This document shows, one piece after another, positions 27,427-34,694 of a stretch of 64,000 bases of DNA. The notes under the pieces were generated by a model that did not search any database, had not been told where the DNA came from, and saw only the letters and a program-made list of their open reading frames with translations. The DNA is from CAYYTU01 sp964474655 (GTDB lineage Bacteria; Chloroflexota; Anaerolineae; B4-G1): contig CAYYTU010000002.1 in NCBI GenBank assembly GCA_964474655.1, positions 62,001-126,000 of the forward strand, written 5' to 3'. How positions within the stretch are numbered: position 1 is the first letter of the stretch; every line of letters starts with the position of its first letter. Position numbers and translations under genes: made by a program.

Positions 27427-29882
27427 CGTTCCTCCTCGCCTACACGGGCACCATCCAAGGCCTCACCTCGCTCAGAACGAGTTTCCACCGGCAAACTAAA
27501 CGTAAAAGTCGATCCTACTCCAACCTCGCTCTCAACCCAGATTTTGCCCCCGTGCATAGCCACAAACTCCTTGCTCAAGGCCAGCCCCAACCCAGCGCCA
27601 TCAGGGCGCCGACCATCCCCCAGCTGCCCCTGCTCAAACCGCTCAAAGATGCGCTCCTGATCCTCCAGCGGGATGCCACGCCCGGTATCGCTGACGCTGA
27701 CCAATACCCGTCCATCCTCTGACCAGGCCCGCACGGTGATACTCCCCTGATCGGTGAAGTTGGCCGCGTTCGTCAGCAACTTCAACAAGACCTGGCGGAT
27801 CCGCGTTACATCCGCCTGCACGATGGGCAGGTCGGGCTCTATCTCCTGGAGCAGATCGATCTCCTTATCGCGCACCAGAGCGCTGGCGGTCGACATCACG
27901 CTGTTGATCATCTCAGATAGATCGAGGTCCTGAAAGTGGAGCTCCATCAGCCCCGCTTCAATCTGGGAGATGTCCAACAAATCGTTGATCAAGCCCAGGA
28001 GGTGCTGGCTGTTGGCGTGGATGATCTTGACGTCCTTCCGCTGCTGATCGTTTAGATCGCCGTCCAGCCCTTTCAGCATCAGGCGAGAGAACCCGATGAT
28101 GTTCGTCAGCGGCTCGCGCAACTCGTGGCTCATATGGCCCAGGAAGCGGGATCGGAAGCGTTCCGCCTCGCGCAGACGTCGGGCCGTCTCTTTCTCCTTC
28201 CGGTAGATGCGAGCGTTCTCCAAGGCGATGGTAATCTGATTGGCCACGTTGCGCAGGACAGAGATGGCATCCTCGTCCATCTCCTCCGACTCGGTGTCCA
28301 GGATGTCGAGCACGCCGACGGTCTCATCGCCCAGCTTGAGCGGCAGCGCCGCCTCCACCTGGATATAGGGAGAGCCGAACAAGCCATCGGCCCGATCGGA
28401 GCCCCAGCGAACGATGCGCGGCTCACCCTTCAGCCCCGCCTCGCCCACTGCTGAACCCTCTCCAAGCGGGACCGGCGCCGCTTTGAGCTCTTTCACCCTC
28501 TCCCCTCCGCCGGTTCCCTCGCGGAGAAAAGCCTGTTCCCCACTTTCATCCAGCAAGTAAACTCCCACGTAACAATAATCGAACCGATCGTGGATCAAGC
28601 GCACCACCTCGTGCAAGAGTTTGCTCGGCTCCAGGATCGAGGTCGCCGCCTGGCTGACCTCGACCGTAGCGGCCAGTTGAATGGCGCGACGCTGAATCTG
28701 GTAGTTAGCCCGCTGCAACATCTCCGTACGCTGAGCCACCTTGGCCTCCAGATCGTCGTAGAGGCTTTTCAGATCCGCCGTCATCTTGTTAAAGACGTAA
28801 GTCAGGATGCCAATTTCATCGCGCGAGGTGACGGGCACCTGCTGATCCAGCTCGCCCTCCGCCACGCTGAGCGCCGACTCCGTCAACCGCACGACCGGAC
28901 GCGTGATCTGCCGCGTCACCACCGCAGCGACGACGGCCGTCCCCAGGGCCACCAAGAGCGTGGCCCCGATGATGGCAGCAGCGACGTTGTCCGCCGGAGC
29001 AAAGGCGGTCTCCTGCTTCTGCTCGGCCACCAACGCCAGCTCCAACGCCGGCATCCATTGATAGACGCCAATGACCGGGTCGCCGGCGTAATCATCATAC
29101 AAGCCCGCCACCCGCTCGCCATCCAGCGCGGCCTCAATGCCCTCGCTGCTCACGACCTCCCCTTGCGGCAGCGCTATGCCATCCTCATCCACCAGATAGA
29201 CCCGGCTATCTGATCCCAGCGCTTGGGCCGTACCTAGCTCCTGGGCCAGGTCATCCAGATCAAGCCACCCGACCAGGACGCCTTCGTCCACACCATCTGG
29301 ACCACCAATCTCCTTTGCGACCACAGCCCCTACCGACGCCTCCGGCTCCAGCGTGATCATCCGAAAGATGGTCGTCTCGTCAGGCGTCAACGCCGGGATA
29401 GACGTCTCAACCTCACCCTCCAGCGACGGGTCCGTGGCTACCAAGGTTCGCCCCTGGTCATCAAGGAGAGCCACGCACCGAAAGGCCGTATCTTGGTCTA
29501 GCAACGCGCTCAGGTGTTGGCGCAAGCTGTCGCGAGCGCGCGCTTCGTCGCCTTCTGAACCAGCCTCCGCGGGCGCGTTAGCTTCCAGCAGAGTCGAGGC
29601 TTGCTGCCGCACGCCCGGCACCGCTGCCAGAAGCGCCAGGTGCTCAAGATGGCCTTCGCCCCAACACTGGATCTGAGACTCAGTCAGCACGGCCACAGAG
29701 GAAAGTTTGGCGATAACTTCACGGCGGAGGTCACGTCGTTCGCGTCGAGTGGCGTACCAACTGATCGCACTGAGAGGCACAATCGCCAGGAGCAAGAAGG
29801 CCGTCAGCAACGTCCGGCCCAGCCCCCCGCGCATCCCCGTGGTAGGTACGCGAGGCCCTTTTGTCGACTCCGGCGTTGCCAT
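27423..29882 (-). CDS. Sensor histidine kinase, extracellular-HAMP-GAF-HisKA-HATPase (819 aa)
   Basis: This is the only kinase visible in the sensory operon. TM1 is about 25-45, an extracellular Cache-like domain extends to ~300, TM2 is about 305-330, then HAMP ('SRDEIGILTYVFNKMTADLK'), a coiled coil and a GAF domain (~400-560). HisKA carries the phospho-acceptor in 'FLGHMSHELREPLTNIIGF' (~590). The ATPase has an N box 'LLKLLTNAANFT', G1 'DTGRGIP', an F box 'ERFEQG' and G2 'GAGLGLALSK', so all key motifs look intact. It has no receiver domain. Its GAF resembles those of the output-less sensors, so mixed signalling complexes are conceivable. It starts at ATG 29882, 25 bases after the receiver gene. 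Confidence 0.93.
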   Translation of the reverse strand: MATPESTKGPRVPTTGMRGGLGRTLLTAFLLLAIVPLSAISWYATRRERRDLRREVIAKLSSVAVLTESQIQCWGEGHLEHLALLAAVPGVRQQASTLLEANAPAEAGSEGDEARARDSLRQHLSALLDQDTAFRCVALLDDQGRTLVATDPSLEGEVETSIPALTPDETTIFRMITLEPEASVGAVVAKEIGGPDGVDEGVLVGWLDLDDLAQELGTAQALGSDSRVYLVDEDGIALPQGEVVSSEGIEAALDGERVAGLYDDYAGDPVIGVYQWMPALELALVAEQKQETAFAPADNVAAAIIGATLLVALGTAVVAAVVTRQITRPVVRLTESALSVAEGELDQQVPVTSRDEIGILTYVFNKMTADLKSLYDDLEAKVAQRTEMLQRANYQIQRRAIQLAATVEVSQAATSILEPSKLLHEVVRLIHDRFDYCYVGVYLLDESGEQAFLREGTGGGERVKELKAAPVPLGEGSAVGEAGLKGEPRIVRWGSDRADGLFGSPYIQVEAALPLKLGDETVGVLDILDTESEEMDEDAISVLRNVANQITIALENARIYRKEKETARRLREAERFRSRFLGHMSHELREPLTNIIGFSRLMLKGLDGDLNDQQRKDVKIIHANSQHLLGLINDLLDISQIEAGLMELHFQDLDLSEMINSVMSTASALVRDKEIDLLQEIEPDLPIVQADVTRIRQVLLKLLTNAANFTDQGSITVRAWSEDGRVLVSVSDTGRGIPLEDQERIFERFEQGQLGDGRRPDGAGLGLALSKEFVAMHGGKIWVESEVGVGSTFTFSLPVETRSERGEALDGARVGEEER

Positions 29883-29907
29883 ATCCCCTCAATTCACCGG
29901 CCCACAG

Positions 29908-30318
29908 CTAATCTAACGACCAGACAGATTCTCCTTGAAGAATGTCACGAACTTGATCGGGGAAACGATCGGGGTCGAGAGGTTTGCCGATGAAGCCGTC
30001 GAAGCCGGCCTCACGCGCACGCTCCATATTATCCATCGAAGCATCAGCCGTCACCGCGACGATAAGCGTATCCTCAAAGCGAGGATGGGAGCGTAATTCG
30101 CTCAATGCCTCGTAGCCATCCGCCTCCGGCAAGAAGATATCCATCAAGATCAAGTCAACTTTCGGAAGCGCGTCAGCAAACTCCAACACCTGCCATCCGG
30201 AAGCTTTCCACTCACAATCCTTCACGCCCAAGTAGGCCAGCAGGCGCGTGATCAACACAAAATTCTGGAAGTTATCCTCGACGACGACAACCGTCGCATC
30301 CTCAGGTCGCACACTCAT
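29908..30318 (-). CDS. Single-domain response regulator (receiver only)
   Basis: A CheY/DivK-like receiver of 136 residues. The acidic pocket (VVVVEDN), phospho-acceptor aspartate ('LILMDIFLPEADG'), switch threonine (AVTAD) and conserved lysine (GKPLD) are all present, so it should be phosphorylatable. There is no output domain. ATG 30318 follows a GGTGGG site; a GTG at 30324 overlapping the upstream stop is an alternative. It lies between the second receiver and the kinase and is a likely phosphate acceptor of that kinase. Confidence 0.9.
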   Translation of the reverse strand: MSVRPEDATVVVVEDNFQNFVLITRLLAYLGVKDCEWKASGWQVLEFADALPKVDLILMDIFLPEADGYEALSELRSHPRFEDTLIVAVTADASMDNMERAREAGFDGFIGKPLDPDRFPDQVRDILQGESVWSLD

Positions 30319-30320
30319 AA

Positions 30321-30704
30321 TCACCCACCGACCCGTTCCAGCGCCTCTTCAATCTGACGCGGAAGCCGATCGATGTCGATCGGCTTGGGGATGTAACCAT
30401 CGCAACCGGCCTTTAACGTCTTCTCACGATCGCCTTTCATCACGTTGGCCGTAACGGCCAGGATGGGGACGCCCTCCAGCGCGGGCACCGCGCGAAAGCG
30501 CCCGGCCAGGTCATAACCGTCCACCTCCGGCAAGTTGATATCCAGCAGGATCAAATCGGGGTCCACCTGTGAAGCTTCCTCTAACCCAGAGCGCCCATCG
30601 ACGGCCTCTAAGACAGTATATCCTTCCGCCTCCAACACCCGCCTCACTAACAACCGATTCTCCGGGTTGTCCTCCACATACAATATTCGAGCTTTATCGC
30701 TCAT
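30321..30704 (-). CDS. Single-domain response regulator (receiver only), first of pair
   Basis: A receiver of 127 residues with the acidic pair in LYVEDN, phospho-acceptor in 'LILLDINLPEVDG', switch threonine in AVTANV and lysine in PKPID. No output domain is present. Start ATG 30704 is preceded by GAGAGG six bases upstream; an in-frame ATG at 30719 lies before that site and is less likely. It resembles the receivers that follow sensor kinases in multi-step relays. It is the first gene after the predicted operon promoter and is coupled to the second receiver gene. Confidence 0.9.
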   Translation of the reverse strand: MSDKARILYVEDNPENRLLVRRVLEAEGYTVLEAVDGRSGLEEASQVDPDLILLDINLPEVDGYDLAGRFRAVPALEGVPILAVTANVMKGDREKTLKAGCDGYIPKPIDIDRLPRQIEEALERVGG

Positions 30705-30763
30705 CAACGCCTCTCCCATGCATCTGTTTCAGGCCGGCTTAAGGAATTCCAAAGCTTTAAGCG

Positions 30764-30792
30764 ATTATATCAAATTAAGCAATCAGCGACAA
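30764..30792 (-). promoter_or_regulatory. Predicted sigma70 promoter of the sensory operon
   Basis: On the minus strand a TTGTCG (-35, 30787-30792) and a perfect TATAAT (-10, 30764-30769) are separated by 17 bases. Transcription would begin near 30757, about 50 bases before the first receiver gene. The surrounding 110 bases are AT-rich compared with the genes. Confidence 0.65.
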
Positions 30793-30802
30793 GAGGTGGT
30801 TT

Positions 30803-30820
30803 GTTACAAATTAGTTACAA
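30803..30820. promoter_or_regulatory. Tandem GTTACAA repeats upstream of sensory-operon promoter
   Basis: GTTACAA occurs at 30803-30809 and again at 30814-30820, an 11-base period (about one helical turn), just upstream of the -35 box. Direct repeats one turn apart suit BldC-type HTH proteins, and such a gene ends 12 bases away. An operator role is inference. Confidence 0.45.
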
Positions 30821-30831
30821 TCAAGCCTCGC

Positions 30832-31053
30832 TCACGGGCCGCCTCGACCATCGTTCTGGTGTTTCTGCGCGTCGAGCCATTGCTCAAAATCGACTTTTTC
30901 GACCCGCCACAGGCGTCCCACTTTGTAAGCAGGCAAAGTGCCCTCTTTGATCCAGCGACGCACCGTGTAGACCGAGACTTGTAACACATCGGAAATATCT
31001 TGCGGGGTCATAAAAGGACGCTGTCCCGTATCTTCCAAGGTCGTGGTAGACAT
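30832..31053 (-). CDS. BldC/excisionase-like HTH DNA-binding protein (73 aa)
   Basis: A winged-helix HTH_17 (MerR/excisionase-like) domain fills almost the whole protein: 'MTPQDISDVLQVSVYTVRRW' is the helix-turn-helix and 'KVGRLWRVEKVDFEQWL' the wing. ATG 31053 is preceded by AGGAGG six bases upstream, so the longer reading from 31092 is rejected. It lies upstream of the receiver genes, separated by a 127-base region with a promoter and paired direct repeats. In Streptomyces BldC, a protein of this size, binds direct repeats cooperatively. A role as regulator of the sensory operon is the natural inference. There is no sign of a phage or integrase that would make it a true excisionase. Confidence 0.85.
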   Translation of the reverse strand: MSTTTLEDTGQRPFMTPQDISDVLQVSVYTVRRWIKEGTLPAYKVGRLWRVEKVDFEQWLDAQKHQNDGRGGP

Positions 31054-31102
31054 CGAACGCCTCCTGAATGCAGTTACTGATGAACCTAGCAACAGTTAGT
31101 AT

Positions 31103-31132
31103 AATATAGCATAAGACAACCTTACTTTCCAA
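31103..31132 (-). promoter_or_regulatory. Possible promoter of the HTH gene
   Basis: On the minus strand TTGGAA (31127-31132) and TATATT (31103-31108) are 18 bases apart, about 50 bases before the HTH start codon. Overlapping TATTATACT gives alternative -10 choices. Confidence 0.45.
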
Positions 31133-31158
31133 TAGGAGATTAGTACTATACCACCGCT

Positions 31159-31315
31159 GGGTTCTCGAAACGAATCGTCTGCGAAGGCACCTTCAACGCC
31201 ACAGAGTGTGCTCAGATGCGAACAAGACAAACGAATCTGGGGGTGATGCGCTCGGTAAACGCGCCTCTCGGCAAGCTAATGCGTCCAGGGTGCTTTGGAA
31301 CTGTTTCGTCTGTCC
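31159..31315. repeat. Dispersed 157-bp repeat, copy 2 (inverted relative to copy 1)
   Basis: Ungapped inverted match to 22224-22380. This copy lies between the HTH gene (minus strand) and the lipoprotein gene (plus strand), in the only large gap at the head of the sensory operon. Between the two start codons (31054-31418) the sequence holds the HTH promoter, this repeat and a weak plus-strand promoter, and nothing else recognisable. Confidence 0.8.
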
Positions 31316-31329
31316 CCGCTACGGCTGGT

Positions 31330-31356
31330 TTGCCGCCAAGAAAAATATGGTACAAT
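31330..31356 (+). promoter_or_regulatory. Weak candidate promoter of the lipoprotein gene
   Basis: TTGCCG (31330-31335) and TACAAT (31351-31356) are 15 bases apart, shorter than ideal. It lies about 60 bases upstream of the GTG start at 31419. Confidence 0.35.
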
Positions 31357-31418
31357 AGCCAGCGTGTGAGACACCAACCGCATTCGCCACGGCGAACGAT
31401 AGATACCAGGAGGTTCCT

Positions 31419-32129
31419 GTGCAAAAGAGACGTTTGCTCTTAGCTGCTGCCGCGCTCATCATCGTGACGTTGGCCTGTGGATTACCTGCCGCGCCAACAG
31501 TCACCCCTGAGGAAAGAGCCGGGACGGGAGAACCGACGCCCACGTCGCAGGCGACACCAGACCAACCTACGCCCAGCGACACCCCCGCTCCCACCGAGAC
31601 GGCCACGCCCACCGAACCGGCGACCGAAGCGCCTACCCCAACGCCTGAGCCCACGTCGGTGCTTTCCTGTACTATCGACATTGCCCCCGAGCTTGCGCCG
31701 CGGCTCAACGCTCACCCCGCCAAACTGCGGGCGCTGGGTTGCCCCATCGACCCCGCCCAACAGACCTGGGCCGCCGAGCAGCGCTTCCAGCTCGGGCGTA
31801 TGTTCTGGCAAGAAGATACGGGAGAGATCCATCTGGTCTACGACGACGAAACGTACCAGATAGAGCCAAACCAGTACCAGGAATCTTCCGCCCAATACCC
31901 GTGCCCGGAGGAAGGTCCACCGCCGCCCAGCCTGGAGATGCCCAAACGCGGCTTCGGCTGGCACTGGTGTAACACACCCAACGTCCAGGAGAAGATTGGC
32001 TGGGCGCTGGAAGAGGAGATCGGCTACGAAGCCGCCTGGCAAACGTTCGAGAACGGCCACGCGCTATCCAGCCACCTCAACCACGTCTTCATCTTCTACA
32101 ACGACGGCACCTGGGATTACATTGAGTAA
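31419..32129 (+). CDS. Lipoprotein with Thr/Pro linker and duplicated C-terminal repeat
   Basis: GTG start with AGGAGG seven bases upstream. The signal peptide ends in a lipobox (VTLAC/G), so it is a lipid-anchored protein of 236 residues. Residues ~25-80 form a Pro/Thr/Glu-rich, presumably extended linker. The C-terminal ~150 residues seem to contain two related units: 'LGCPIDPAQQTWAAEQRFQL' with 'IHLVYDDETY', and 'GWALEEEIGYEAAWQTFENG' with 'VFIFYNDGTWDYI'. Similar linker-plus-repeat lipoproteins are common in Chloroflexota, but I know no function. It is followed 52 bases later by the GIY-YIG/Nudix gene. Confidence 0.85.
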   Translation: MQKRRLLLAAAALIIVTLACGLPAAPTVTPEERAGTGEPTPTSQATPDQPTPSDTPAPTETATPTEPATEAPTPTPEPTSVLSCTIDIAPELAPRLNAHPAKLRALGCPIDPAQQTWAAEQRFQLGRMFWQEDTGEIHLVYDDETYQIEPNQYQESSAQYPCPEEGPPPPSLEMPKRGFGWHWCNTPNVQEKIGWALEEEIGYEAAWQTFENGHALSSHLNHVFIFYNDGTWDYIE

Positions 32130-32181
32130 CGACGGTGAAGCCCAGGTCCCGACGGACAAGCCAGTGGGACATGCCGACCCT

Positions 32182-33030
32182 ATGACCTCACAAGAATGGT
32201 TCCTGTATACGCTACGCTGCGCTGATGATACCTTCTATACCGGTATCACCACCGACCTCGCGCGTCGCGTGGCGGAGCACAACGCCGGACGAGGCGCCCG
32301 CTACACCACCGGTCGGCGCCCGGTCAAGCTGATCGGAGCCTGGCGCTTCCCCGACCGCAGCGCGGCCCAAAGCGCCGAGTTCGCTTTCAAGAAGCTCTCT
32401 CAAGCACGGAAGCTTTCAACGGTGGCCCGCGAACGTCCCTTCCGGAACGCCCCATTCCACCACGATAAGCAAGTACCCGAGGAGATGCGGGGCACCATCC
32501 GCTTCTGCCCCCGCTGCGGGGGTCTGCTGCACGAGCGCAGAGAGCAGGCCCCTGCAAACGAGAGCCGAACCCGCCTCGTCTGCGCCGGCTGCGGGCGGAT
32601 CCACTACCGCAACGCCAAGCCTTGCGCCGGCGCCCTGATCGTGCGCGACGGGAAAGTGTTGCTGATCAAACGCGCCATCCAGCCCTTTCGCGGTCACTGG
32701 GATATTCCCGGCGGCTTCCTGGAGGTAGACGAACATCCAGAGGACGGCGTCATCCGAGAAGTGGAGGAGGAAACCGGGCTGACCATCCGCCCAACCGGGC
32801 TGTTTGGCTTCTATATGGACCGCTACGGCGAAGAGGGCGTCCATTGCCTCAACATTTACTTCACAGCTTGCGTCATCGGCGGTCAGGAGCACACCAACGA
32901 TGAAGTAACCGAGATAGCCTGGTTTGGCCCCGACGAATTGCCCGAGCGAATCGCCTTCAGCCATGCCCACGACGTCCTGAAAACCTGGGCCCAGTCGATG
33001 GAAGAGGCCTCATCAGCGAGCACGACGTGA
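32182..33030 (+). CDS. GIY-YIG nuclease / zinc-ribbon Nudix hydrolase fusion (282 aa)
   Basis: Residues ~1-85 are a GIY-YIG domain of the YhbQ/UvrC-N type ('WFLYTLRCADDTFYTGITTD', 'EHNAGRGARYT', then 'AWRFPDRSAAQSAEFAFKKL'). After a short linker a zinc ribbon (CPRCGG...CAGCGR) leads to a Nudix domain with the full box 'GGFLEVDEHPEDGVIREVEE' plus ETGL. The frame is continuous with no stop between the halves. The Nudix part resembles zinc-ribbon NADH-pyrophosphatase/ADP-ribose hydrolase-like proteins. Start ATG 32182 is inferred from homology; an internal ATG at 32485 could yield the Nudix half alone. It overlaps the ClC gene (GTGA). The joint role, perhaps nucleic-acid or nucleotide clean-up, is unknown. 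Confidence 0.88.
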   Translation: MTSQEWFLYTLRCADDTFYTGITTDLARRVAEHNAGRGARYTTGRRPVKLIGAWRFPDRSAAQSAEFAFKKLSQARKLSTVARERPFRNAPFHHDKQVPEEMRGTIRFCPRCGGLLHERREQAPANESRTRLVCAGCGRIHYRNAKPCAGALIVRDGKVLLIKRAIQPFRGHWDIPGGFLEVDEHPEDGVIREVEEETGLTIRPTGLFGFYMDRYGEEGVHCLNIYFTACVIGGQEHTNDEVTEIAWFGPDELPERIAFSHAHDVLKTWAQSMEEASSASTT

Positions 33031-34694
33031 AACAAATCCCGCATCCCGCGCCCCAGGCCTTTCTGCAACGCACTCGTCACTTCCTGAGCGACCTATACAT
33101 CCACTTCTTGATCTCCGAGACGGTGGTGATGGTCACGCTGGCCCTCTTCGTGGGGCTGGGAGCAGGCTTCAGCGCCGTGGCCCTCCGCCGGCTGATCGAC
33201 CTCGCCCACCACTTCTTCTTCGGCACGCTGGGCCAATGGCTCAGCTTTATGGGCACTTACTACATCATCATCCTCCCCGCGCTGGGAGGCCTGCTGGTCG
33301 GCATATTGATCACCTTTTTGGCCCCAGAGGCCAGGGGCGCTGGTGTAGGCAACGTGATGGAAGCCATAGCCGGCTATGGGGGGCGAATTCGCCCCCTGGT
33401 GGCCGTCGTAAAGCCCGTCGCCACCGCACTCTGTCTCGGCAGCAGTGGATCGGCCGGCCGCGAAGGCCCCATCGTCCAGACCGGGGCTGCCATCGGCTCC
33501 AGCCTCGGGCAGGTGCTCCATCTATCCGACGAGCGAACCAAGAGACTGGCCGCCTATGGCGTGGCAGGCGGCATTGCTGCCACCTTCAACGCCCCGCTCA
33601 CCGGCGCGATATTCGCGCTAGAGATCCTGCTGACCGAGTTCGGCTTGATGCAATTCAGCGGGGTAGTGGTCTCCTCCGTCACCGCCAGCGTGATTGGACA
33701 CGCTTATTTCGGGAACGTCCCGGCCTTTTCACTTCCCACCTCTTACTACAACCCCATTGCCGCCGGAGAGCTGCCGATCTACGGCCTGCTCGGCGTGATG
33801 GCCGCCTTCGTCGGCGTCGGTTTCACCCACACCTTCTACAAAATCGACCATCTCTTCCAATCCTGGTCCACCCCCTCATATCTCAAACCGATGATCGGCG
33901 GGCTACTGGTTGGAGTGATCGGGTTCTGGTTCCCGCAACTCTTCGGCGTGGGGTACGAAACAATCGAGAACGTGCTTTCCGGCCGCTTCTCCCTCAACCT
34001 CATCGTCGTCCTGGGCACGCTCAAGATTTTGACCACAGGGCTCACCATCGGCTCCGGCAGCTCGGGTGGCGTCTTCGCCCCGCTGCTCTTCGTCGGCGCA
34101 CTGCTCGGCGGCCTCTTCGAGCATATCGTGGCCCCGTGGCTCCCGACCAGCGCATCGACGTCGTCCCCCTACGTCCTCGTGGGTATGGCCGCCGTCTTCG
34201 GCGCCGCCAATCGCGCGCCCATCACGGCCATCCTGACGCTCTTCGAGATGTCACGCGGCTACCACGTGATCTTACCGCTTATGTTCTCCACCGTCATCAG
34301 TGCCACCATCGCCCACAACCTCTACGACCAGAGCATCTACACCGTCAACCTGGAGCATCACGAGATCGACATTCGACATCTGCGCGGGATGCTCCGCCGC
34401 GGCGACATCATCCAAGCCTACTCCCACACCCACCTGGACGAGCAAGCCCGGCTGGCCGCCCAGATCGTGGAGATCACCCTGCGAAACCATCACTATGCAA
34501 CCGGCAAGACGCTGAAGAAATTGAACTTGCCTTCGGACTGCCTCATCGCCTCGATCCGCCGGGGTAACCAGATACTCATCCCTCGCGGCGAGACCCGCCT
34601 GGAAGCCGGCGACGTGATCGTTGCCCTGACCGCAGATGAGAACCAGACCGCACTGAGGACGCACCTGACCCATGGAGAAGAAAATGACTTCTGA
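33027..34694 (+). CDS. ClC-family chloride channel/antiporter with C-terminal TrkA-C domain
   Basis: The protein has 555 residues and about 10-12 membrane helices. ClC selectivity-filter motifs are visible: 'GSSGSAGREGPIVQTGAAIG' (including the gating glutamate of GREGP), 'GSGSSGGVFAPLLFVGALLG' and 'GMAAVFGAANRAPITAIL'. The gating glutamate suggests a proton-coupled antiporter or gated channel. Instead of CBS domains the C-terminus (~470-555) carries a TrkA-C/RCK-C-like domain ('LPSDCLIASIRRGNQILIPR', 'LEAGDVIVAL'), usually a ligand-sensing module in potassium transporters. The start is GTG 33027, overlapping the preceding stop. The ion and the ligand of the TrkA-C domain are not determined by sequence. 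Confidence 0.92.
   Translation: MKQIPHPAPQAFLQRTRHFLSDLYIHFLISETVVMVTLALFVGLGAGFSAVALRRLIDLAHHFFFGTLGQWLSFMGTYYIIILPALGGLLVGILITFLAPEARGAGVGNVMEAIAGYGGRIRPLVAVVKPVATALCLGSSGSAGREGPIVQTGAAIGSSLGQVLHLSDERTKRLAAYGVAGGIAATFNAPLTGAIFALEILLTEFGLMQFSGVVVSSVTASVIGHAYFGNVPAFSLPTSYYNPIAAGELPIYGLLGVMAAFVGVGFTHTFYKIDHLFQSWSTPSYLKPMIGGLLVGVIGFWFPQLFGVGYETIENVLSGRFSLNLIVVLGTLKILTTGLTIGSGSSGGVFAPLLFVGALLGGLFEHIVAPWLPTSASTSSPYVLVGMAAVFGAANRAPITAILTLFEMSRGYHVILPLMFSTVISATIAHNLYDQSIYTVNLEHHEIDIRHLRGMLRRGDIIQAYSHTHLDEQARLAAQIVEITLRNHHYATGKTLKKLNLPSDCLIASIRRGNQILIPRGETRLEAGDVIVALTADENQTALRTHLTHGEENDF

Noticed and set aside
30832..31053. Phage or integrative-element excisionase
   Set aside because: The HTH protein has that fold, but no integrase, attachment site or phage gene is near; an operon regulator is likelier.
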